A DNA stretch of 7,418 nt. Source: Jutongia huaianensis (GTDB lineage Bacteria > Bacillota > Clostridia > Lachnospirales > Lachnospiraceae). The notes beneath the pieces are model-generated. The model made no database searches and was not told the origin of the DNA. It saw only the letters and a list, made by a program, of their open reading frames with translations. The stretch lies in assembly GCF_014384985.1 (NCBI RefSeq), contig NZ_JACRSX010000034.1, positions 1 to 7,418 on the forward strand. Reading direction: 5' to 3'. The first letter of the stretch is position 1, and each line of letters opens with the position of its first letter. Positions 1-5,931 of this stretch are shown here, piece by piece. A program made the translations under genes and the position numbers.

Positions 1-266
1 CAATCCGAAATATCATCCCTTCGTACCTTGTCATATTTCTTTGTGAAATAATTCTGATAATAATCTCTCTCCCCGTCCGGAATCAATGTCTTTCCAAGCA
101 GGTCTGCAATTTCATCTCCGGACTGCTCTGCTGTCTTATCTGCAGATTCTGTTGTTTGTACCGGCTCCTTTTTGGACGATCCTGCATCCTGACCGTTGTT
201 TCCGCATGCAGTCAATAGCACGGCAAGAGATAGTGCTGCCATAGTCCCCATTAATTTTGATCTCAT
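1..266 (-). CDS. Lipoprotein, N-terminal part only (runs off the left edge)
   Basis: Reading the minus strand from an ATG at 264-266 gives 88 open codons to the window edge; the 3' end is outside. The protein begins MRSKLMGTMAALSLAVLLTAC: a short basic start, a hydrophobic stretch at residues 5-18 and a lipobox LTAC with the modified cysteine at residue 21. It should therefore be exported and lipid-anchored on the outer face of the membrane. Residues 22-50 are a polar Ser/Lys/Glu/Gln/Thr linker typical of lipoproteins, followed by a charged segment with DYYQNYF and KKYDKVRRDD. A strong AAGGAGG site lies five bases before the start. It follows the upstream LRR gene by 26 bases and probably shares its transcript. 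I do not recognise the mature domain, so no function is given. The lipoprotein call is firm; the family is unknown. Confidence 0.85.
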   Translation of the reverse strand, partial: MRSKLMGTMAALSLAVLLTACGNNGQDAGSSKKEPVQTTESADKTAEQSGDEIADLLGKTLIPDGERDYYQNYFTKKYDKVRRDDISD

Positions 267-271
267 ATTGT

Positions 272-278
272 CCTCCTT
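272..278 (-). promoter_or_regulatory. Ribosome binding site of the left-edge lipoprotein gene
   Basis: AAGGAGG on the minus strand, five bases upstream of the ATG at 266. It fixes the start of a gene whose 3' end is outside the window. Confidence 0.8.
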
Positions 279-292
279 ATTATTACAAAATT

Positions 293-1543
293 TTATTTTT
301 CTTCCCACGAAATTTTATGATGTAGCCTGCTGATATTACCTCTCCATTTTTCCTGATACTCTTTCTTACATCCTTTCGGAACAACAATCGTATCTTTCTC
401 CTCAAACAGACAAACTCCCGATACCAGATGTAACGGCGTTCTGCCCTCAAAGACATATGTTGTACCGGTATGTCCGGCTGGATTATTCCGTACATCATTA
501 CCGCTTTTTGTATGCATAAATGTCACACTCTTTGGAATCACCATTTTCCGAAAAGTCGTTGTGTCACCAATATACCACGGACAAAAAATCCTTTTTATGG
601 TATCCGGTATATTGATCACGCCATTGTCAATATGCGCAGCCACCAGTTCGCCTGAATTTTTATCATAGATTGAACCGTTTTTCTCTGCATATTTCGGATT
701 ATCCTTTGCAATCCGCACGCTGGCTTCCGTAAAGTTATGATTCCCATATTTACCTGCTGCTTCAATCTTCGTAACACTTGCCGGAATCTGCATTTCCTTT
801 GTTCCAAAGTAATCTCCCTTTTTGGAGATAGTTTCTGTTCCGTCCGGAATAGTGGTCTTTTCTCTTTCCTCCAAAAGTCCGTATACTGTTTTCCCATCCT
901 GGGAACACAGAAATCCATCTACAATCTTATAGTTTTTATTTTCTCCCGAAAAGGAAACCTCCTTCCATGTCACTCCGGTTAAGTCCGCATCCTCCAGCTT
1001 TGTTTTAAGACCTGCCGGCAAACGAAGCACCTTTCCGTTTTGCACATATGCAAACAATCCCAGATCAATCCACTGAACCGTATCCGGAACATCTATTTCC
1101 TCAATCTGTGCCACCCGGTCATACACATCTTTGGGCTCAATTATGATATTCTCCACGGTGGAATCCTCTGAGCATTTTTCACCAAATATATTGCTCCAGT
1201 TTTCTGCTTCCCACATAGTGTCCGAGGTATCTTCCTGTTTAAAATTACCATTGCCGTTTCCCAGCCGGACCACCTTTTTCCCTGCCAGTTTTGAAGGAAT
1301 TTTTAATACGGAAATATCTTCATCAGATGGAGTGATCTTTGTAATCCACACCCCCTCTGCGCTGGTTCTGTATGTGTATTCAAAACTCCCCGCTTTCCGG
1401 CTTTTTTCCTTTGCCGCATATTCCTTATAAGGATTGTCTGCGCACTGTTTTTTCTGAAAATAACTCACACCATTATAAACACATATTACTGCCGCCACTG
1501 CGATACAAATTGCAGCTATTCCTTTTCCTTTTTTTCTCTCCAT
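293..1543 (-). CDS. Membrane-anchored protein with BspA-like leucine-rich repeats
   Basis: The protein has 416 residues starting MERKKGKG. A longer in-frame ATG at 1573 is less likely, because GGAGGT at 1548-1553 sits directly before the ATG at 1543. Residues 8-24 form one hydrophobic segment, probably a signal anchor, leaving most of the chain outside the cell. The rest resembles LRR_5/BspA-type repeats: the block at 200-240 (GENKNYKIVDGFLCSQDGKTV, then TIPDGTETI) and the block at 280-318 (DNPKYAEKNGSIYDK, then NIPDTIKRI) share the 'NpkY...nG.lydkdg...IPdtv..I' pattern. IPASVTKI (253-260) and IPKSVTF (336-342) are further LRR strands, and VVPKGCKKEYQEKW near the C-terminus is a common ending of this fold. 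Such proteins usually mediate surface binding or adhesion; the ligand here is unknown. It lies 71 bases after a second LRR gene of related design. Repeats are degenerate and the usual AF..C..L spacing is mostly lost. No sortase or cell-wall anchor motif is seen. Confidence 0.85.
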   Translation of the reverse strand: MERKKGKGIAAICIAVAAVICVYNGVSYFQKKQCADNPYKEYAAKEKSRKAGSFEYTYRTSAEGVWITKITPSDEDISVLKIPSKLAGKKVVRLGNGNGNFKQEDTSDTMWEAENWSNIFGEKCSEDSTVENIIIEPKDVYDRVAQIEEIDVPDTVQWIDLGLFAYVQNGKVLRLPAGLKTKLEDADLTGVTWKEVSFSGENKNYKIVDGFLCSQDGKTVYGLLEEREKTTIPDGTETISKKGDYFGTKEMQIPASVTKIEAAGKYGNHNFTEASVRIAKDNPKYAEKNGSIYDKNSGELVAAHIDNGVINIPDTIKRIFCPWYIGDTTTFRKMVIPKSVTFMHTKSGNDVRNNPAGHTGTTYVFEGRTPLHLVSGVCLFEEKDTIVVPKGCKKEYQEKWRGNISRLHHKISWEEK

Positions 1544-1547
1544 CCTG

Positions 1548-1553
1548 ACCTCC
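1548..1553 (-). promoter_or_regulatory. Ribosome binding site deciding the start at 1543
   Basis: GGAGGT on the minus strand, four bases before the ATG at 1543. It lies inside the longer open frame that starts at 1573, so it argues that translation starts at the internal ATG followed by ERKKGKG and the hydrophobic anchor. Confidence 0.7.
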
Positions 1554-1589
1554 GATAATATTATGCAATACATCAGTTTCTATATTAAT

Positions 1590-1618
1590 AATATAATCTA
1601 TTTATACGGTCGTTTCAA
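1590..1618 (-). promoter_or_regulatory. Possible sigma-A promoter before the 293-1543 LRR gene
   Basis: On the minus strand TTGAAA (1613-1618) is followed after 17 bases by TATATT (1590-1595), close to the TTGACA/TATAAT consensus at the ideal spacing. The -35 overlaps the stop codon of the preceding gene, and the -10 is about 47 bases from the next ATG. The gap is AT-rich, so chance matches are likely. An internal promoter here would let the two left-most genes be expressed apart from the upstream ones. Confidence 0.3.
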
Positions 1619-2658
1619 TGAATTATTTTGATACTATTGCTGCAGTCCGAAAATGCCCCCTCCTCGACCTTCTTCGTAACTGCCGGCAGTTTTACCTCCG
1701 TCCCTAATGTTCCGTGATTATATACCTCATATACCGTACTCATCAGGACATATGGGGAACCCTGTATCTTTTCCCAATCTTCTTTCCGATATTCTTTCCA
1801 ATCAATGCCCAGCTCTTGAAGTCTTTTTTGCAGCTTCGTCTGCTTTGGGCAATATACCGTCAGATCATCGGAACAATTTCGAAATGCTTTTTCATTAATC
1901 GAAAGGGGAATTTCATCATCCCAGTTTTCTATTACAATATTCTTCAACTCATAGCAATTTCGAAATGCCCCTCCGGCAATTTCAAAATCAGGAGCTGCGT
2001 TTCTTTTTAACTGATTAAAATCAAGCTTTATTGTTTTCCACGTTTCCCCTCCGTAAGTACCTGTTATCCGCTGCACATCCTTCCGCCTGTCAACGATCAA
2101 TGCTCCGGTTTCTTCTGTTTTTGTGACATTTTTCCCCTTGACCAGATATATTTTATCCTTATATTTCTTAACCGAAAATCTACGCCGCTCCAAAACAACA
2201 CCATATTTTTGTACGGTCACATAAATAGAATATGTATCATTGCTACTCCACCATTTTTCACTGTCACTTCCCCACCAGAAGGATGCATTTCCATTGCTGA
2301 ATGCATAGAAACGAAGCGGCATTATTTTTTCTCCCGCCTGCATTCTCTCCTGACATTTTGTCGCCTGCATTCTCTTCTGACATTTTGTCACGTTGAGCAC
2401 CTTCCCCCTGGTGGCCGTAACCAAAATTGTCTTTCCCTTTGCAGACGATACCTGAAGAGTCGGAAAATATCCTCCATAGGGCATCTTTTTCATGTCGTAT
2501 ACTTCCTGAATATCAATTTTAATATGCCCCTTTTCCAAACCGGCCCAATACATAATACTTCCAACAATGCCGCTTCTCATAATAATCCACAATAAAATGA
2601 TTCCGATCAAAATACGTGCGGTCAAAGCAAACCGTTCTTTTCCTGATAATTTTTTCAT
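1615..2658 (-). CDS. Membrane-anchored protein with degenerate, C-terminally short BspA-like LRRs
   Basis: The protein has 347 residues starting MKKLSGKERF. Residues 11-28 (ALTARILIGIILLWIIM) form a membrane anchor and a second weak hydrophobic stretch follows to about 39. The middle (50-215) has no family I recognise and contains a Trp-rich patch (FWWGSDSEKWW, 127-137). LRR_5-like modules follow: GGAFRNCYELKNIVIE (229-244), INEKAFRNCSDDLTVYCPKQ (254-273) and VEEGAFSDCSNSIKII (331-346). The last module stops right after the Cys-Ser strand, so the chain ends inside a repeat and may be shortened. Residues 91-108 are two copies of TKC(Q)(K/E)RMQA, matching a 27-base tandem duplication. The site before the ATG is weak (AGGA, about seven bases away). 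It probably belongs with the next LRR gene, which has the same anchor-plus-LRR design. Surface exposure is likely; the ligand is unknown. Confidence 0.8.
   Translation of the reverse strand: MKKLSGKERFALTARILIGIILLWIIMRSGIVGSIMYWAGLEKGHIKIDIQEVYDMKKMPYGGYFPTLQVSSAKGKTILVTATRGKVLNVTKCQKRMQATKCQERMQAGEKIMPLRFYAFSNGNASFWWGSDSEKWWSSNDTYSIYVTVQKYGVVLERRRFSVKKYKDKIYLVKGKNVTKTEETGALIVDRRKDVQRITGTYGGETWKTIKLDFNQLKRNAAPDFEIAGGAFRNCYELKNIVIENWDDEIPLSINEKAFRNCSDDLTVYCPKQTKLQKRLQELGIDWKEYRKEDWEKIQGSPYVLMSTVYEVYNHGTLGTEVKLPAVTKKVEEGAFSDCSNSIKIIH
2337..2390 (-). repeat. 27-base tandem duplication inside the LRR gene
   Basis: Two adjoining 27-base units (2337-2363 and 2364-2390) match at 25 of 27 positions. 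The unit length is a multiple of three, so it encodes a repeated nine-residue block, TKCQKRMQA then TKCQERMQA, without shifting the frame. It lies between the membrane anchor and the LRR part. It may be a recent slippage or recombination event, and copy number could vary between strains. Confidence 0.9.
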
Positions 2659-2766
2659 TCACATATCCTGCCTTCCCATCACATCTGTAAACATCGGTTA
2701 TAGATATGTGTCTTTTATTTCCAGAATGTTGCATGTAAAATTAACTACAACTTATCCTGAGGATGC

Positions 2767-3189
2767 CTAAAACAAACTATCCGCAGGAATACTAACTCCG
2801 AACCTCATCAGCAGCCCCCGTATTCCCTCTTCAATTTCCTGCCGGCAGTAATTATTCTGTTCCAAAAAAACATCCTCTTTTTCATTTATATGCCCATACA
2901 CACTAAGTCCCATATTTAGTATTATATTATTTATTGTCCCGTTATCTTTTAATACCTCTTTAGTTACTCCCTTTTCCTCGTCCATATACGCAAGCAGCTC
3001 ATTTTCTGCCTCATTGATTTCCCCCCGGTCAATCCTTTGCAACAGCCTCTGATAAAAATCTTCCTGTGCCGCATTTTCTATAAACTTCGGCTGCTTATAT
3101 TTATCACTCCATGCCCCTGATATCAGTATCCCGACTAACCGCAAGGTTCCTGCAATGCTGTTTTTTAACCCATTATTTTCAAATTCCAT
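2767..3189 (-). CDS. Small helical protein resembling DUF6483
   Basis: The protein has 140 residues starting MEFENNGLKN, with GAGGAG six bases before the start and only 12 bases after the stop of the upstream adenylating enzyme gene, so the two are almost certainly co-transcribed. It shows an amphipathic N-terminal helix (TLRLVGILISGAW, 15-27), a helical middle with RIDRGEINEAENELLAYMD (52-70), and a C-terminal YCRQEIEEGIRGLLMRFGV (114-132). From memory, the GKINEAENLL-like and 'sReEIeeGLkdi...fGi'-like elements match the uncharacterised DUF6483 family; this is recognition by eye only. The family has no known activity. It is not an acyl carrier protein: there is no helical bundle with a D-S-L phosphopantetheine site, and the ADSLF at the extreme C-terminus has no following helix. 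No signal peptide is seen, so it is likely cytosolic. Confidence 0.7.
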   Translation of the reverse strand: MEFENNGLKNSIAGTLRLVGILISGAWSDKYKQPKFIENAAQEDFYQRLLQRIDRGEINEAENELLAYMDEEKGVTKEVLKDNGTINNIILNMGLSVYGHINEKEDVFLEQNNYCRQEIEEGIRGLLMRFGVSIPADSLF

Positions 3190-3195
3190 ACACGT

Positions 3196-3201
3196 CTCCT
3201 C
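3196..3201 (-). promoter_or_regulatory. Ribosome binding site within a 12-base gap
   Basis: GAGGAG on the minus strand lies six bases before the ATG at 3189 and directly abuts the TAA stop of the upstream gene (3202-3204). This arrangement favours coupled translation of the adenylating enzyme and the small DUF6483-like protein. Confidence 0.75.
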
Positions 3202-4620
3202 TTATTTGAAACTGGCATAATCAAGCTTTCCATTATCACAATAATGAAATGCCTGAATCTTTCGAATCTGATACTGTTCCCTTCGAATCCCAAACTGCCG
3301 TAGGTATTCTGTCAATTCCATTATATCAATATTTCTAAAATCCTTCGTCCTGATAAACAACAAAATCTGTTCGTCTGAAACCCTTGAAACACATACCACC
3401 GGAACTGCCCATTTAATTTCTATACTTCTCTCCAGTTCATCCAGACTTATCCGTATTCCATTGCATTTTATAAACCTCTTTTTTCTACCGGTAATATAAA
3501 GATATCCTTCTTCGTCAAGTTTTCCCACATCCCCGGTATCTAAAAGATCGGTATTCTGTCTCCATACATCCGCATTCTCCGTCAAATCTGACCTTTCTTT
3601 CACATACCCCAGATACACATTCGCACCACGATAATAAATGTCTCCTTCTCCTGCATGATCTTTATTTTTTATCTGAAAAGCTCCACCGGAAATTGCCCTT
3701 CCTACACTATCCATCTTATCCGGATGCTGATCTAAAAAGAATGCGCTCATTCTTGCTGTTGCCTCCGTCTGACCATACATAATTGCCAAATGTGTCGTGA
3801 TCCCTCTCTGCCTCCTGTCACAAATCCACTCCAACAGCTTCTGTTTCATTTCGCGGCTCATAGCTCCTCCCGCCTGCGTCAGAAGCCTTAATTCCTTCCA
3901 GGGTCTGGATAAAATTCTTAAATAGTCTAAAATCTCATAGGTATATGGAACCCCGCAAAAAGAGGTCACCCTGCATTCTTCCAAAAAATCCCAGTATCCA
4001 CTCTGAAACATATTACCTTGCGGCAGCAAAAGTTCTGCATCCGCCAGTAAATGACTATTTACCACTGACAACCCATACACATATGACACCGGAAGCATCA
4101 CTCCTGCCCTGTCATTCTCATCAATTTCCAATGATTCAATAATCGCCTGCGCATTACTTCGAAGATTATCATAAGATAACGCCACAATCTTTCCATTTCC
4201 AACACTGCCCGAGGTCACCATGAGCAATGCCAGATCATCATATAATACATCCTTAATTTCCTGTCTCCTTTGCAGTCTCACATACTGGTAATACGGAGAA
4301 CCGGTCTGATAATTTTCCTCTATTTCCTCGTACAAAGCAGGCTCTGACTCCACATCTCTCATTTTCTTCCGATCCAGAAATATCTCATCCGGCATAAAAT
4401 GATCTATCAATGCCGCTATATCGGGAGCTTTCTTTGTGTTTCCTACGAAAAACACGGTATTTCTCTTTTTCATGTGATAGCAGTATAACGAAACAGCCTC
4501 CATAGAATTGTCACTGACCAGCAAAATCAGCTTTTTCCGAGAGGCTGTCTCTGAATATATTCTGTTTATATGTATAATCTCTCTGCGTATCACAGTTTTG
4601 TTAATCACTGATCCACTCAT
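3202..4620 (-). CDS. Stand-alone AMP-forming acid ligase / adenylation enzyme
   Basis: The protein has 472 residues and belongs to the ANL superfamily (AMP-binding, acyl-CoA/acyl-carrier ligase or free-standing adenylation domain). It should form an acyl- or aminoacyl-adenylate from ATP and a carboxylic acid, then pass the acyl group to a thiol. Core motifs appear in order: P-loop-like TSGSVGNGK (136-144, with Ser-Val where Thr-Thr is usual), MYGQTEAT (281-288), DTGDVGKLDEEGYLYITGR (361-379), FIKCNGIRISLDELE (383-397), and near the C-terminus NGKLDY with the catalytic Lys at about 465. The part before the P-loop is about 130 residues, short for the family. The substrate cannot be read by eye. 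AGGAG lies seven bases before the ATG. It sits 30 bases after the BtrH-like gene and 12 before the DUF6483-like gene, so it probably acts with them. No carrier domain is fused and none is visible nearby. The partner thiol may be CoA or a carrier encoded elsewhere. Confidence 0.9.
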   Translation of the reverse strand: MSGSVINKTVIRREIIHINRIYSETASRKKLILLVSDNSMEAVSLYCYHMKKRNTVFFVGNTKKAPDIAALIDHFMPDEIFLDRKKMRDVESEPALYEEIEENYQTGSPYYQYVRLQRRQEIKDVLYDDLALLMVTSGSVGNGKIVALSYDNLRSNAQAIIESLEIDENDRAGVMLPVSYVYGLSVVNSHLLADAELLLPQGNMFQSGYWDFLEECRVTSFCGVPYTYEILDYLRILSRPWKELRLLTQAGGAMSREMKQKLLEWICDRRQRGITTHLAIMYGQTEATARMSAFFLDQHPDKMDSVGRAISGGAFQIKNKDHAGEGDIYYRGANVYLGYVKERSDLTENADVWRQNTDLLDTGDVGKLDEEGYLYITGRKKRFIKCNGIRISLDELERSIEIKWAVPVVCVSRVSDEQILLFIRTKDFRNIDIMELTEYLRQFGIRREQYQIRKIQAFHYCDNGKLDYASFK

Positions 4621-4627
4621 TTGATTT

Positions 4628-4632
4628 CTCCT
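4628..4632 (-). promoter_or_regulatory. Ribosome binding site of the adenylating enzyme gene
   Basis: AGGAG on the minus strand, seven bases before the ATG at 4620, inside the 30-base gap after the BtrH-like gene. Confidence 0.75.
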
Positions 4633-4650
4633 GTAACCTGGTAATATTAT

Positions 4651-5919
4651 TTAGTTTAACATTGCTTTAATTATTTCTAATTCAAAATTTACAGCATGCA
4701 CAAATTTATGTACAAAATCGTCGCCCAAACTGTATGTTTGATGTATTTTGTTTTTTCGTATTTCCTCTGTACTGATTCCCGCCTTGCACATATATATTAT
4801 TCTAATCCGGTTAAATTTTTTTACAACTGTCTCGTATTCTTTCATATATTTCTTTGTATTTTCCGATAACTCATCATATTTTAGTTTATCTAAACATCGA
4901 TAAACATTTCTTTTATGCTCATATAATAAATGAAATGTACGGTAATCAATCGTTTCCCTGTTCGATATTCCCTGTAACTCTTCTATTATCCATTTATAAA
5001 CATTTGAACCATATATTTGTATTTCTCCATTTACATCTTTAGATTTCTCAGGATACAAAAATTCCTGCATTTTCTTTAATAAATATTTTTCTGTTAATTG
5101 AAATCTGTCACAATCCTTTATTACAATCCGGGTCACCGGATAACACCATTCCATTTTTAAGTATCCTGCACCGCTAAAATAAAATCTTCTTCCCTTTTCA
5201 AATGAAAACAAAAAGTCATCATATGACACTTCAAAAGTTTCCATTTTTTCCCTTTTTCCAAACCCATAAACAAGAAAAACTTTTTTAGTATCATCAAATC
5301 CATATACTAAATTTTCTCTGACCAAATGCAGCGTATCGAATGATTCCTTTTCCGTAAGATAAAATTCATCTAAATGGATCGTCGCATATTGGCCATCTTC
5401 TAAAATCCCTCTAATGATGCCGCATATTTCTCCAGGCATAATGTCACAATATGATATTCCTCTGATATCCACCATATTCATTAAAGCTTCATCAAAATCA
5501 TAAAAATGCCAAAAAGACGGTGCATAATTCATTTTTATATCTAAAAAATACTGATCCAGTGTTTCACAGGATTTTTCATTTGATTGTAACATTGCTAATT
5601 TTAAGCTTAAAAACAAATATGTATGCGATATAACATTTGTTGTAATTGGTAATTTCTTAGTACTTATTTGAGGAGGAATATATCTTTTTAATGGAAAGTT
5701 TTTATCCAGAAATTCGTCCAACAATCCTCTAACAATTACATTTGCATCATATTCCGTAAAGTTTGTTTTATTGCATATATTGACAGTTTTTTCTTCCGTA
5801 AATTCCAGCCAACGATGCTTTTTTCTGGCAAATTTACAAAATTTTTCCCTTGTTTTTTTCATCCCAGGGTAAATCATCCACGCTAATCTTATACTCCATA
5901 CTTTCCAGCACCTCTCCAT
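4651..5919 (-). CDS. BtrH-like / C39-peptidase-like fold protein with uncertain or frameshifted 5' end
   Basis: The longest frame has 422 residues. Residues 95-245 recall the N-terminal domain of BtrH-type proteins: PSFWHFYDFDEAL (134-146), then YATIHLDEFYLTEKESFDTLH (178-198) and ENLVYGFDDTKKVFLVYGF (202-220), the usual 'v.vDefYLp.r......H...vYGYDd...f.v.gF' layout. The C-terminal half (270-422) is helical and charged, with no family recognised. BtrH itself transfers an acyl group from a carrier protein in butirosin biosynthesis; a similar transfer here is inference from resemblance and from the adjacent AMP ligase. The His normally near the YGYD strand appears as Arg (VRENLVYGF), and no clear catalytic Cys is seen near the N-terminus, so activity is doubtful. 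The 5' end is a problem: no Shine-Dalgarno precedes the ATG at 5919 and the first 20 residues (Trp/Arg-rich) look out of frame. A better start at 5899 is in another frame and reaches this one only if an A7 run loses one base. No signal peptide is seen. Confidence 0.7.
   Translation of the reverse strand: MERCWKVWSIRLAWMIYPGMKKTREKFCKFARKKHRWLEFTEEKTVNICNKTNFTEYDANVIVRGLLDEFLDKNFPLKRYIPPQISTKKLPITTNVISHTYLFLSLKLAMLQSNEKSCETLDQYFLDIKMNYAPSFWHFYDFDEALMNMVDIRGISYCDIMPGEICGIIRGILEDGQYATIHLDEFYLTEKESFDTLHLVRENLVYGFDDTKKVFLVYGFGKREKMETFEVSYDDFLFSFEKGRRFYFSGAGYLKMEWCYPVTRIVIKDCDRFQLTEKYLLKKMQEFLYPEKSKDVNGEIQIYGSNVYKWIIEELQGISNRETIDYRTFHLLYEHKRNVYRCLDKLKYDELSENTKKYMKEYETVVKKFNRIRIIYMCKAGISTEEIRKNKIHQTYSLGDDFVHKFVHAVNFELEIIKAMLN
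5834..5899 (-). other. Out-of-frame start of the BtrH-like gene, ending in a premature stop
   Basis: An ATG at 5897-5899 opens a 21-codon frame starting MEYKISVDDLPWDEK and stopping at TAA (5834-5836). It is preceded by GAGGTG nine bases upstream, a better ribosome binding site than the one for the ATG at 5919, and its acidic composition looks like a genuine N-terminus. Removing one A from the A7 run (5853-5859) would join it to the long frame as ...PWDEKTREKFCKFARKKHRW. This is either the true start of a gene broken by a one-base insertion, a slippage site, or a sequencing error. Confidence 0.5.
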
Positions 5920-5931
5920 TTATATAAAAAT

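Noticed and set aside
616..918. Minus-strand 100-codon frame inside the left LRR gene
   Set aside because: It overlaps a well-supported gene in another frame, is Arg/Lys-rich and has no start signal.
1544..1573. Longer start of the left LRR gene (ten extra residues)
   Set aside because: The strong GGAGGT at 1548-1553 and the signal-anchor layout favour the ATG at 1543.
1581..1595. Perfect 7-base inverted repeat with one-base centre
   Set aside because: It is entirely A/T with almost no loop, and the surrounding gap is AT-rich. No terminator or operator can be claimed.
2209..2595. Plus-strand open frame of 128 codons
   Set aside because: It lies opposite the LRR gene, has no ribosome binding site, has low-complexity Leu/His/Ser content, and its internal repeat is only the antisense reading of the 27-base duplication.
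2754..2764. Small palindrome ATCCT-G-AGGAT just after a stop codon
   Set aside because: Five-base arms with a one-base loop and no U-run make it too weak for a terminator.
2659..2766. 108-base gap, the longest in the window, checked for a promoter
   Set aside because: A TTTACA occurs on the minus strand, but only a poor -10 (TAAAAG) lies at 16 bases, and another TATAAC lacks a -35. Nothing is convincing, although this would be a natural place for a second transcript to start.
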